Below are positions 1 through 6,936 of a DNA stretch of 34,209 nucleotides, in pieces; the stretch's first letter is position 1, and the number at the start of each line of letters is the position of its first letter. Below the pieces are notes generated by a model. It was not told the origin of the DNA and searched no databases. It saw only the letters and a program-made list of their open reading frames with translations. A program made the position numbers and the translations under genes. Source of the DNA: Anaerolineae bacterium (GTDB lineage Bacteria; Chloroflexota; Anaerolineae; Promineifilales; Promineifilaceae); the NCBI GenBank assembly GCA_023382655.1, contig JAHDWK010000048.1:1-34209 (forward strand). The letters run 5' to 3'.

Positions 1-56
1 GTTTTGGGCTTAAGCATCAACCATGCCCTTTAAGGTAGCAACTTGAGTTAATTATT

Positions 57-266
57 ATGCTGCCAATCGGCAAGTCAAAGCTGTTAAAATGGGTTCGCGT
101 AGCTTTTGTATTGGTTATGTTCGCGCTTGTTTTATGGAATATTTCAACAACCGACTATCAAGATTGTTATGATACCGGGTTCAAGTTCTTTGACCAGGTC
201 CTTCATATTTTCGATGGTTTCTTAAAAAATGTTTTCGGCATAATGCCTTGCCGCGGCGAATTGTAA
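57..266 (+). CDS. Doubtful small membrane protein (69 aa)
   Basis: This short open frame starts with ATG and encodes a basic N-terminus followed by one hydrophobic segment at about residues 13-28 (VRVAFVLVMFALVLW), then a soluble aromatic-rich tail. No convincing ribosome binding site precedes the start and I recognise no family. It lies about 100 bp upstream of an attC-like palindrome, which is where an integron-cassette gene would sit, but no integrase is visible and the left cassette boundary is off the window or absent. It could equally be a chance frame. Function unknown. Confidence 0.25.
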   Translation: MLPIGKSKLLKWVRVAFVLVMFALVLWNISTTDYQDCYDTGFKFFDQVLHIFDGFLKNVFGIMPCRGEL

Positions 267-364
267 CTTTTCGGTCGTTGCCAAAGCTTTAGTTGTGGGT
301 AAAATCTAATCAAGATGGGTTTGGTTTCTCGTTGTCGACCAAAGGGTTGCCGATCCAAGAGTGC

Positions 365-485
365 CCCTAACAATGCGTGCAGCGGACTTGGTGGTGGGCC
401 GTGCAAAAAAGCCGAGTCCAAGCGAAAGCATTTTCCCTTTCGTTGGTTAGTTCTTCCACCAAGCCGCTAACGCGAACCGTTAGCC
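365..485 (+). other. attC-like imperfect palindrome 1
   Basis: CTAAC at 367-371 pairs with GTTAG at 479-483. GCGT at 375-378 pairs with ACGC at 470-473. AGCGG at 381-385 plus CTTGGTGG at 387-394 pair with CCACCAAGCCGCT at 456-468, leaving A386 as a single bulged base. Conserved outer 7-mers, an unpaired spacer, an inner arm with an extrahelical base and a variable middle form the architecture of integron attC sites. The right outer core GTTAGCC departs from GTTRRRY at one base, and the left core lacks the initial purine. No integrase gene is in the window, so this would be an orphan site. Confidence 0.4.
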
Positions 486-661
486 ATGTCACAAATTATG
501 GCGTAATCTGGCACACGGCCGTGCCCCTCCCCCTTCCTCTCGTTCATACCCCAACATATCTCCGCCAGCCATTTTTATCCTTTGCGTGGGCACTTTTGTT
601 GGTTGGTCACGGCCGTGGCCCTTTTGCAGCTTTTGTAAGGACGGTGGTAGATGGGGAACGG
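479..661. repeat. ~180-bp dispersed intergenic repeat, copy 1 (full)
   Basis: The unit reads CGTTAgCCATGTCAcAAATTATGG, a short gap, CTGGCACACGGCCGT, a C-rich variable stretch, then CAGCC..TTTTATCCTTTGCG and CTTTTGTTGGTTGGTCACGGCCGTGG, and ends at GGGGAACGGCCGTTAACC. Three ACGGCCGT octamers sit at 515, 609 and 658. Further copies begin at about 658, 2974, 4652 and 6937. The unit has no long ORF in a consistent frame. Its left edge coincides with the right end of attC-like site 1. Confidence 0.8.
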
Positions 662-815
662 CCGTTAACCATGTCAGAAATTATGGCGTAGTCTGGCGCA
701 CGGCCGTATTCCTCTCCCTCCCTTTTATTCAACCCCGCCAGCCAGTTCTATCCTTTGCGCGAGAACTTTTGGTGGTTGGTCACGGCCGTGGTGGGTTGTT
801 GGGGGAACGGCCGAT
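658..815. repeat. ~180-bp dispersed intergenic repeat, copy 2 (tandem)
   Basis: This copy directly follows copy 1 and shares its terminal octamer at 658. It repeats the ATGTCAGAAATTATGGCGTA block, a CACGGCCGT at about 700, the CAGCCAGTTCTATCCTTTGCG block and the TGGTGGTTGGTCACGGCCGTGG block at about 770-791. The terminal part is shortened: the TTTTGCAG..TTTTGTAAGG section of copy 1 is replaced by a short G/T-rich stretch ending in GGGGAACGGCCGA, where the final octamer has lost its last base match. Confidence 0.75.
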
Positions 816-849
816 TTGTCTGGCGTGACGGAACGTAAGCGTGGAGGCT

Positions 850-936
850 GCTTAACAGGGATTATGCGGCGGCTTACGCCCTGGTTCTTGCTGAATTCTG
901 TCTCAACCGCGCCGCATCAATCCTTAATCGTTAGGC
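850..936 (+). other. attC-like imperfect palindrome 2
   Basis: The left outer core GCTTAAC (850-856) fits RYYYAAC and the right outer core GTTAGGC (930-936) fits GTTRRRY. Between them the 857-871 arm pairs with 910-924 over 14 base pairs, interrupted only by single bulges at G860 and C918. The right spacer between inner arm and core is 5 nt (925-929), as in known attC sites, but the left spacer is missing, which is atypical. Together with site 1 it brackets the tandem repeat copies. Confidence 0.35.
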
Positions 937-1005
937 GAGCGGGGTTTGGCTCGGCGAGGCTGCCGGGCCAGATCAAGACACTCTCTTACCAAAATCTGTG
1001 CACCT

Positions 1006-2439
1006 TCATGCGGTCGCATCCAGGAGATTTTCTCCCTCTTCAGGGGTGCGGGAATGGCGCGCCTGCCGCTCAATTTCACCCGCCTCACTGCGTAAACCCC
1101 CTTCAGCTCCTGTCGAGAGTATTTCCGGTTCTTGTTGTGCTTCGTCCTCTGCCGTTATATTGGCATCCCCTGGCTCAATCAAGCGCACAGTCACCCCGTT
1201 GGGGAAGATCAATTCCCGCGATTCGTCTGGCATGGAGATGTGGGCATCCTGAAAAGCCCGCTTCACCAAGCGAATCACCGACGACCTCACTTTCTGCCAA
1301 CTGTGCTGATTGCCGTCTACCCAGAAATAAATTTGCAAATCAACCGTGGCACTGCCCAGATTTTCCACCAAAACCAGTGGTTCCGGCTCCTTTAAGACCG
1401 TCGGATGTTCCGCCAGTACGTGCATCACCAGATCTTGAGCCGTCGTAATCTGATCTTCATAGCCAATGCCCACTATAAATCCTACGCGGCGGTTGGGGTT
1501 GCTGGTGTAGTTGAAGATTTTGCTTTTGTAGACGGTGGCGTTAGGAATCTGGACGTGATTGCCCTCCAGGGTCATCATGACGGTGGCGCGGGTGGTCAAA
1601 AGCTGCACGTAGCCCATCGTGTTATCAATCTCCACCAGATCGCCTGTGTGGAAGGGGTTTTGCATGCTGAGAAAAATGCTGGAGAGAAAGTTTTCGGTGA
1701 TGTCACGGAAAGCAATACCCAGAATCAGGCCCAGCAATCCTGTACCGCCGATCACAGTGAGGGCAATGCGGGTTAATCCGGCTATCTGAAAGACGATGTA
1801 CAGACCGAGCAGAAACACTCCCACACCTATACCCCGGGCAATGACGTTGACCAACAGGTTGTTGGGGAGTCGGCGATGCAGGAGACGGCGGGATAGAGCA
1901 ACGGCTAACTTGGCGAAAAGGGCGGCAATGAACAGGACGAACAGGCTGAAGATCATCAGGGGCAGAGCGCGCACTATGCTGCGCCCCTGGGCGCGCAATC
2001 CGGCCAATGCCGGCTCAAAATCCCAGATGGAGGGTTCCAAGAGGGTGATCTGGTTCACAACGGCGGCCACGTCCTGGGTATTGCGGGCCAAATCACCAGC
2101 CCACCTTTTGAATTCCTCGGACTCAGTCTGGCCTGTTAGAAAGACGACCCCGTTTTGTACTGTTACGTTGGGAGAGGTGAACCAGCCCGTAGATTCGAGG
2201 ATGTTTTGGAGCCGTTCACTTATTTCTTCGTCACGGGCAACCGGCTGCACGTCTACCCGCTCCGGCGCTTCGATGGGCGCTTCACCGGGAACGGCCGTTG
2301 GCGTTGCCTGGGGTCCGTCTTGAGCGTGGATGGGAACGGCAAAGAGCGCCAGCCAGAGGAGGGGAAGGAGCCAAAAGAACCGCCGAAGACGTCGATCCGG
2401 GAATTTAACGAACGTGATTTTGGATGTTTGACGGTCCAT
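1006..2439 (-). CDS. BON-domain mechanosensitive ion channel (MscS family)
   Basis: The 477-residue protein is a probable small-conductance mechanosensitive channel that releases solutes under hypo-osmotic stress. A signal sequence or first membrane segment covers residues ~20-40 (ending PIHAQ), a Pro/Glu linker follows, then a BON domain at ~72-134 (ISERLQNIL..VFLTGQTES), usually a membrane- or ligand-binding fold. Membrane helices lie at ~158-182, 197-221 and 225-243. The last carries the Gly/Ala-rich pore helix GGTGLLGLILGIAFRDI typical of MscS TM3, followed by the beta domain (GDLVEIDNTMGYVQ, NATVYKSKIFNYT). The start at 2439 is chosen because AGGAGGT sits 8 nt upstream (2445-2451 on the minus strand). 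Longer frames upstream lack these signals. It appears monocistronic. The fusion of an extracytoplasmic BON domain to MscS is the odd point. Confidence 0.88.
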   Translation of the reverse strand: MDRQTSKITFVKFPDRRLRRFFWLLPLLWLALFAVPIHAQDGPQATPTAVPGEAPIEAPERVDVQPVARDEEISERLQNILESTGWFTSPNVTVQNGVVFLTGQTESEEFKRWAGDLARNTQDVAAVVNQITLLEPSIWDFEPALAGLRAQGRSIVRALPLMIFSLFVLFIAALFAKLAVALSRRLLHRRLPNNLLVNVIARGIGVGVFLLGLYIVFQIAGLTRIALTVIGGTGLLGLILGIAFRDITENFLSSIFLSMQNPFHTGDLVEIDNTMGYVQLLTTRATVMMTLEGNHVQIPNATVYKSKIFNYTSNPNRRVGFIVGIGYEDQITTAQDLVMHVLAEHPTVLKEPEPLVLVENLGSATVDLQIYFWVDGNQHSWQKVRSSVIRLVKRAFQDAHISMPDESRELIFPNGVTVRLIEPGDANITAEDEAQQEPEILSTGAEGGLRSEAGEIERQARHSRTPEEGENLLDATA

Positions 2440-2973
2440 AAATAACCTCCTATGAACGCATTTCCGGAACAGTGAGCAGCGCCACAAGTTCCACGCCCTG
2501 GCGGGCTTACTTTCGGGATAGATACGGAGTTGATTCCATTGTTCACCCAAACAAAAGGAGTGTACTCCAGGGGTGATAAGCACTACCTCTATCGTCACAT
2601 AAGAAAGTCTTTGATGCAAATTTATCCGAAACGACTCATTGTTGATTGTCAGCAGCCCCCCGATACACCCCCCAAGTCTGCTATAATTGCCGGAATATTT
2701 GTTGAGATTCACCGTCGGATCTGTTCCCTTCCCACTCTGAAACGAGCTTTTGCTAAAGAAAACCATCATGACAGAAAAAGTAAGCGGCCGGCGTATTCTT
2801 TAACGCCCATCCAGTCATTACTCCCCAGAGAGACGACGCCCCGTTGGCGCAGCGGCACGCGCCGGGCGTGGGGATTTTTCTCGCTGACGGCCGCCCACTG
2901 CCGGCCGTCGCTGTAAACATATTACAGACCGGGATGTTTGGCCGCGGTCGTTTGCTTGAGCCATTTGAACCAT
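2440..2973. other. Non-coding spacer with possible gene remnant
   Basis: I find no supportable gene here. At 2768 an ATG opens an 11-codon peptide, MTEKVSGRRIL, ended by TAA. It looks like the 5' end of a longer protein whose remainder is lost, and a TATAAT at 2682-2687 could be its former promoter. The 2840-2940 stretch is GC-rich (GCGCCGGGCGTGGGG) with no recognisable tRNA fold. The spacer ends in a partial copy of the dispersed repeat. Confidence 0.4.
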
Positions 2974-3052
2974 ACGTCCCCGTCAGCCAGTTTTATCCTT
3001 TGCGCGGGAACTTTTGGTGGTTGGTCACGGCCGTGACCTTTCCTCTTCCCCT
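2974..3052. repeat. ~180-bp dispersed intergenic repeat, copy 3 (partial)
   Basis: Only the central part is present: CCCCGTCAGCCAGTTTTATCC, TTTGCGCGGGAACTTTTGGTG and GTTGGTCACGGCCGTG, with the octamer at 3027. It abuts or overlaps the stop codon of the marR-like gene (TAG read from CTA at 3051-3053), so the repeat reaches the very end of that gene. Confidence 0.7.
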
Positions 3053-3518
3053 ACTGATCGCTTTGTAACTTTTCACGTTCCTGGTCCCATAGTTTTGTAA
3101 AGCGTTCAAAGGCATCAGAAATGATTTCCAGTTCACTTTCCGAGTAACTTGAAATCAATTCGTCTTGTGCGTTTCGCGCCGATTCAAACCATGACCTCAC
3201 TTTTTCGGCAGCCGATTCTGCGGGAGTGATCAGTGTGCCACGGCGATCATTGGGATTGGGGCGTCGCTCAATTAAGTTCGCCTTTTCGAGCCGATCGAGC
3301 ATGGCGGTTGCCGCCCCAGAAGTGAGACCAGTTTGCCTGGCAAGCTCAGAAGGTGTAGCCACGCCTTTGAGGAAGAGAAACCGGAGACATTCCATGTCGG
3401 TTACGTTGAGGCCCGCCCACTCACTCATGGCGTTTCGGAACAGCGTTAAATGAACGCCATATTCCGCCACCGCTTTCAAGGCTCGTTTCTTCAAGTCTGC
3501 TTTTGTGGATGTTGTCAT
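3051..3518 (-). CDS. MarR-family transcriptional regulator
   Basis: This 155-residue protein is a winged-helix repressor of the MarR type. The HTH spans ~residues 50-85 (TPSELARQTGLTSGAATAMLDRLEKANLIER) and the wing carries the family's D-R-R signature (NPNDRRGTLITP, ~88-99). Flanking helices would form the dimer interface. The ATG at 3518 is preceded by AAGGGTATCTCT, a moderate ribosome binding site. It is divergent from the DUF1801 gene with 111 bp between starts. The shared region contains a palindrome placed in the spacer of its own promoter, so autorepression and joint control of the divergent gene are likely. The effector is unknown. Longer in-frame upstream extensions run into the divergent gene and are rejected. 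Confidence 0.85.
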   Translation of the reverse strand: MTTSTKADLKKRALKAVAEYGVHLTLFRNAMSEWAGLNVTDMECLRFLFLKGVATPSELARQTGLTSGAATAMLDRLEKANLIERRPNPNDRRGTLITPAESAAEKVRSWFESARNAQDELISSYSESELEIISDAFERFTKLWDQEREKLQSDQ

Positions 3519-3528
3519 AGAGATACCC

Positions 3529-3590
3529 TTGACATTATCTTTATAATCAAGTATCTTTATTATATAACTAAACTTGTTTAGATGCAAGTT
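3529..3590. promoter_or_regulatory. Divergent promoters with MarR-type operator
   Basis: On the minus strand TTGCAT (3582-3587) and TATAAT (3559-3564) are separated by 17 bp that contain the perfect palindrome CTAAACTTGTTTAG (3568-3581), an ideal repressor site. On the plus strand TTGACA (3529-3534) lies 17 bp from TATCTT (3552-3557), placing the same palindrome just after the expected transcription start. A second inverted repeat, AACTTG/CAAGTT (3571-3576 and 3585-3590), overlaps it. The architecture predicts repression of both genes by one bound dimer. Confidence 0.65.
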
Positions 3591-3629
3591 ACCAAAACAA
3601 CCCCAAGTCAGATAAGGAGATTGATTGTC

Positions 3630-4097
3630 ATGAGTTCCAAAACAGATACGAAAAAATCCACCAAGAAGTCTGGTGAAGGCTTCACAGCCGAAGAAAAAGC
3701 CGCGATGAAGGCCCGTGCCCAGGAGTTGAAAGCCGAAGCGCGGGCGAGCAAGAACAGGGAGGAAGGGGAAAAAGCCGTAGTTGCGGCGATTGCTCAGATG
3801 GCGGAACCAGATCGCATCATGGCCTCGCGGCTGCACGAGATCATCACCGAGAGCGCGCCAGACCTCATGCCGAAAACCTGGTATGGCATGCCCGCGTATG
3901 CCAACGCGGACGGTAAGGTTATTTGCTTCTTTCAAGCCGCGAGTAAGTTCGGCGTGCGGTATGCCACGTTTGGCTTCCAACCTGATGCGAACCTTGACGA
4001 TGGCAATATGTGGGCAGCCAGCTTTGCCCTGATTAAGTTGACTGCCGCCGAAGAGGCAAAGATCAGGGCGCTGGTGAAGAAAGCGGTGAGCGGTTAA
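3630..4097 (+). CDS. DUF1801 (YdhG-like) family protein
   Basis: The 155-residue protein has a Lys/Glu-rich, probably helical N-terminal third (~1-55), followed by a DUF1801-type domain (PDRIMASRLHEIITESAPDL, KTWYGMPAYANADGKVICFF, YATFGFQP). The family includes the Bacillus YdhG-like proteins. Members are small cytosolic proteins with a frataxin-like fold whose function is poorly established. AAGGAGA at 3614-3620 lies 9 nt before the ATG, which fixes the start. It is transcribed divergently from the MarR-type regulator and is its likeliest target. An AGACCTGACAGGT hairpin separates it from the next gene. Confidence 0.75.
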   Translation: MSSKTDTKKSTKKSGEGFTAEEKAAMKARAQELKAEARASKNREEGEKAVVAAIAQMAEPDRIMASRLHEIITESAPDLMPKTWYGMPAYANADGKVICFFQAASKFGVRYATFGFQPDANLDDGNMWAASFALIKLTAAEEAKIRALVKKAVSG

Positions 4098-4107
4098 CCA
4101 GGGCAAT

Positions 4108-4141
4108 AGACCTGACAGGTTTTCTGAAACCTGCCAGGTCT
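4108..4141. repeat. AGACCTGACAGGT hairpin element, copy 1
   Basis: A 15-bp stem (4108-4122 with 4127-4141, one mismatch) encloses a TCTG tetraloop. The same palindrome recurs at 10359-10406, 15957-15990 and 25065-25127, always in spacers. No T-run follows, so it is better read as a dispersed foldback repeat than as a classical terminator, though it may still affect the mRNA. Confidence 0.8.
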
Positions 4142-4162
4142 GCCTCGCGAAGGTCTGTCACT

Positions 4163-4603
4163 ATGAGCTGGAAATATCTGGAAGAGCAACAATCTGAACT
4201 GGCGGTCTTTGGCGCCGAACGCTTGAACGGCAAAGTCGCCTATTTGGCAACGATACGCAAGGATGGCTCACCGCGAGTTCATCCGATGACGCCGATTATT
4301 GGGCAGGGGCATCTGTTCGTGTTCATGGAGCCAACTTCGCCGAAAGGGCATGACCTTCAGCGCAATGGGCGCTACGCCATTCATTGTTCGGTGAGTGATA
4401 CGAGTGGGGCGAGCGGCGAGTTCATCATAACGGGCCAGGCACATTTGATTAACGATGCGGCGCTACGCGCTTTGGCAGTGAGATTAGCCAGCTATGTGCC
4501 AGCGGATCGCTACATTCTATTCGAATTCGACGTGGAGAGTGCGGCAGCAACGACCTATCCCCAGGATCAACCGCTGCGCCGGTTCTGGAAGTGGGAGAAG
4601 TAA
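4163..4603 (+). CDS. PPOX-type flavin-binding protein (pyridoxamine 5'-phosphate oxidase family)
   Basis: This 146-residue protein fits the split-barrel flavin-binding family. GKVAYLATIRKDGSPRVHPM (~residues 24-43) is the typical first strand and FMN phosphate-contact segment, and GHLFVFMEPTSPKGHDLQRN with YAIHCSV continues the barrel. Such proteins bind FMN, F420 or heme. The substrate cannot be told from the sequence, and single-domain members like this are often annotated only as general-stress or PPOX proteins. The ATG at 4163 follows GAAGG at 4149-4153 at a workable distance. It lies downstream of the DUF1801 gene in the same direction, 65 bp away across a hairpin element. A Rho-independent terminator lies about 250 bp beyond its stop. 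Confidence 0.8.
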   Translation: MSWKYLEEQQSELAVFGAERLNGKVAYLATIRKDGSPRVHPMTPIIGQGHLFVFMEPTSPKGHDLQRNGRYAIHCSVSDTSGASGEFIITGQAHLINDAALRALAVRLASYVPADRYILFEFDVESAAATTYPQDQPLRRFWKWEK

Positions 4604-4651
4604 CACGACCCGGATTGGTCACTGGGCGGGGTAATAACCCGGAAATCGGTG

Positions 4652-4831
4652 TGCCGTATTGTCAGAAATTATGGTGTAGTCTGGCACACGGCCGTTCCTC
4701 TCTTCCACACACCCAACACATCCCCGTCAGCCAGTTTTATCCTTCGCGCGGGCGCTTTTGGTGGTTGGTCACGGCCGTGGCTCTTTTGCAGGTTTTGTGA
4801 GGGCGGCGGCGGATGGAGAACGGCCGTTAGG
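4652..4831. repeat. ~180-bp dispersed intergenic repeat, copy 4 (full)
   Basis: This copy runs from TTGTCAGAAATTATGGTGTAG through CTGGCACACGGCCGT (octamer at 4688), CCCCGTCAGCCAGTTTTATCC, GTTGGTCACGGCCGTGG (octamer at 4771), TTTTGCAGGTTTTGTGAGGG and GAGAACGGCCGTTAGGC (octamer at 4820). It is the most intact copy outside the tandem pair. It lies between the PPOX gene and its terminator. Confidence 0.8.
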
Positions 4832-4852
4832 CACATAGATAACCGGCAGTAG

Positions 4853-4886
4853 CAAGCCCTCCTGTGACGGAGGGCTTGTTGTTTTA
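4853..4886 (+). terminator. Rho-independent terminator
   Basis: CAAGCCCTCC (4853-4862) pairs perfectly with GGAGGGCTTG (4869-4878) around a 6-nt loop and is followed by TTGTTTT. It reads in the plus direction and would end transcription from the PPOX gene and the repeat downstream of it. Confidence 0.85.
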
Positions 4887-5007
4887 TCGCTTCAAAATGA
4901 TCGGCAGGGTGGTCAACAGATGATCCGGCAGCGGCAAAAGTATGAACCAGTGGGCGGGGGAATGTTGGGCAACGGTTTGCTAGTCGTCATGTTTGTTACC
5001 TGCAATC

Positions 5008-5110
5008 GCCCGTTGATGAATCACCGGGCTACGTCAGGACGTCCGGTAAACCGGGCTAAAAGCTGGCAAATGCCAGCACCATTGCGTAGCCTGGACGTGA
5101 ACGTCCAGGC
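5008..5110. repeat. Cluster of five tight hairpins with 2-nt loops
   Basis: Five inverted repeats follow one another: 5008-5029 (GCCCG-t-TGAT, loop GA, one mismatch), 5031-5042 (ACGTC, loop AG), 5043-5054 (CCGGT, loop AA), 5062-5077 (GCTGGCA, loop AA) and 5089-5110 (GCCTGGACGT, loop GA). In addition GGCTACG (5027-5033) can pair with CGTAGCC (5085-5091) to close a multibranched structure. No ORF with support covers it. It lies 150 bp upstream of the glycosyltransferase start. Confidence 0.7.
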
Positions 5111-5259
5111 GGCCGAACCCTATCACTGGCATAGAAGCGTGTTTACTTCACGGCCGTTTGCCGGATAAATACCCAAAACGACTTGTTTGTGCCCCTCAAA
5201 TTGCCAGGTATCATTCCAAAGCAAGCAAATCCTGCACACGAGAAAGGAGTTCGTTTTTC

Positions 5260-6534
5260 ATGCGTATTGCCATTATTGCTCTGGGAAGTCGAGGAAATGT
5301 TCAGCCCTACATTGCGTTGGGCAAGGGGCTGAAAGAAGCCGGTCACACGGTGCGTTTGGTGACCCATGAGAACTTTGAAGCGCTCGTCACAGCCTATGCA
5401 CTGGAGTTCTGGCCCGTGCGGGGTAACGTGCAGGAGGTTGTCGAGAGCCAGGAGATGCGCGAGCTTCTGGAAAAAGGTAACTTCCTGGCCATCAGCAAGT
5501 TTACGTCTGCCGCCGCCCAACGCGCGGCGCTGCTATGGGCAGAAGATGGATTGGCCGCTTGTGAAGGAACAGATTTGTTAGTAGCTGGTATTGGTGGGCT
5601 GTTTATGGGGCTGGCCCTGGCTGAAAAGTTAGGGCTACCTATACTTCAAGCTTATTATGTGCCATTTACACCGACAACAGCTTTTCCCGGCGCGCTCCTT
5701 CCCAAGTCTCCACCCAGATTAGGCGGCTCTTTTAATCGCCTGACCCATCATATAACCCGGCAAGTGATGTGGCAGGGATCTCGGTCAGCAGATAAGGTGA
5801 CGCGGCAAACGGTATTAGGTCTGCCCGCCGCCCCATTTTGGGGGCCATACAACGACCCCCGTCTGCAGCAGATGCCGATTCTCTATGGCTACAGCCCATT
5901 GGTGATCCCGAGGCCATCTGATTGGGACAGCAACACCCATGTTACCGGTTATTGGTTCCTGGATTCAGCCGACGATTGGACGCCGCCTACTGAGCTGACC
6001 GATTTTCTAGAGGCCGGCCCGCCGCCCGTGTATATTGGGTTTGGCAGCATGGGCAGCCGAAAACCGGAGGAAACGGCTGACCTCGTCTTACAAGCGCTGG
6101 TCAGAACGCAGCAGCGAGCAATTTTGCTTTCTGGCTGGGGTGGTTTGCAGAAGGAGAACGTACCAGACACTGTTTTTATGGTGGACGCTATTCCGCATTC
6201 ATGGCTCTTTCTACGGATCACGGCCGTTGTCCATCATGGTGGCGCGGGCACAACAGCCGCCGGGCTGGTGGCAGGTGTGCCGTCAATCATCATTCCCTTC
6301 TTTGCGGATCAGCCCTTCTGGGGGCAGCGCGTGGCGGCATTGGGCGTGGGGCCAGAACCGATTCCACGACAGAAACTTACGGTGGAACGATTGGTAGAGG
6401 CGATTCACACGGCCGTGACCGACCAACCCATGCGCCAGCGTGCTGCCGAACTGGGCGCGAAAATCCGGGCTGAAGATGGCATCGCCCGCGCCGTAGCCGT
6501 CATCCGGCAGATCGAAAAACGGGGGGCGGCCTGA
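5260..6534 (+). CDS. UGT-like glycosyltransferase (GT1/GT28-type fold)
   Basis: The 424-residue protein is a GT-B glycosyltransferase of the UDP-glucosyl/sterol-glucosyltransferase or macrolide-transferase type. The N-terminal domain opens with MRIAIIALGSRGNVQPYIALGKGL, matching the GSRGDVQP motif of bacterial sterol glucosyltransferase-like enzymes. The C-terminal nucleotide-sugar site contains YIGFGSMGSRKPEE and HHGGAGTTAAGLVAGVPSI followed by PFFADQPFWGQRV. The acceptor could be a lipid, carotenoid or secondary metabolite, but the sequence does not decide. AAAGGAG (5243-5249) lies at good spacing from the ATG at 5260. In-frame codons upstream are inside or near the hairpin cluster and are rejected. 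It appears to stand alone. Confidence 0.88.
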   Translation: MRIAIIALGSRGNVQPYIALGKGLKEAGHTVRLVTHENFEALVTAYALEFWPVRGNVQEVVESQEMRELLEKGNFLAISKFTSAAAQRAALLWAEDGLAACEGTDLLVAGIGGLFMGLALAEKLGLPILQAYYVPFTPTTAFPGALLPKSPPRLGGSFNRLTHHITRQVMWQGSRSADKVTRQTVLGLPAAPFWGPYNDPRLQQMPILYGYSPLVIPRPSDWDSNTHVTGYWFLDSADDWTPPTELTDFLEAGPPPVYIGFGSMGSRKPEETADLVLQALVRTQQRAILLSGWGGLQKENVPDTVFMVDAIPHSWLFLRITAVVHHGGAGTTAAGLVAGVPSIIIPFFADQPFWGQRVAALGVGPEPIPRQKLTVERLVEAIHTAVTDQPMRQRAAELGAKIRAEDGIARAVAVIRQIEKRGAA

Positions 6535-6634
6535 CATCGCTTCTCGCTGCTCATTTCTCCCAGCCACACGCTATAATAACCTCATAACTAGGACATCTTA
6601 TCGCTCACCCAAAACTGAAGTTAAGCACAGTCAT

Positions 6635-6853
6635 GTGGAAGGACGTGGTTTGTTTGCCAAAGAGCTAATAAAAAAAGGGGAAGTTGTCTCTATAAAAGGC
6701 GGCTACCTGATGGATAAAACGACGCTCATCCGCCACGAAGATATTGTAAACGGTTCAGAACTCCAGGTTACGGATGATATTTTTCTCGGCGGCAAGCGAT
6801 TGAGCGTGATGATCTGGAGGAAACTCTGCGGCGTACTGTCCGTGAAGAATTGA
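6635..6853 (+). pseudogene. SET-domain protein, apparently broken
   Basis: The translation H-V-EGRGLFAKELIKKGEVVSIKGGYL matches the N-terminal strands of SET-domain (lysine methyltransferase-like) proteins. In-frame codons from 6587 (YRSPKTEVKHSH) also belong to such a domain, but no ATG, GTG or TTG lies among them before the GTG at 6635. After ~residue 50 (ELQVTDDIFLGG) the family's NHSCEPN and catalytic Tyr segments are missing. The frame ends at 6853, and another frame (6778-6879) encodes an unrelated-looking helix QAIERDDLEETLRRTVREEL. I infer a 3' deletion joined to another fragment. A TATAAT at 6572-6577 may be the old promoter. A short functional peptide cannot be excluded. Confidence 0.5.
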
Positions 6854-6936
6854 ATAAGACCTTATTCGTAACCGCCTGACATCCCTTGCAGCCAACCGCG
6901 CCTGTTTTACAGGTTTGGGTGAAAATGACGGCGGCT

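Noticed and set aside
479..815. CRISPR array
   Set aside because: The repeated unit is ~180 bp, only two are in tandem, the spacing is not regular and no cas gene is present.
377..1448. Overlapping plus-strand open frames across the repeat region and into mscS
   Set aside because: They run through repeat copies and the antisense of the mechanosensitive channel, show no family resemblance and lack ribosome binding sites.
2845..2885. tRNA-like start (GTTGGCGCAGCGGCACGCGC)
   Set aside because: No acceptor stem, anticodon arm or T-loop GGTTCGA-type sequence follows at the right distance.
5187..5581. Short plus-strand frames overlapping the start of the glycosyltransferase
   Set aside because: They are out-of-frame shadows of a gene with a good ribosome binding site and full-length homology.
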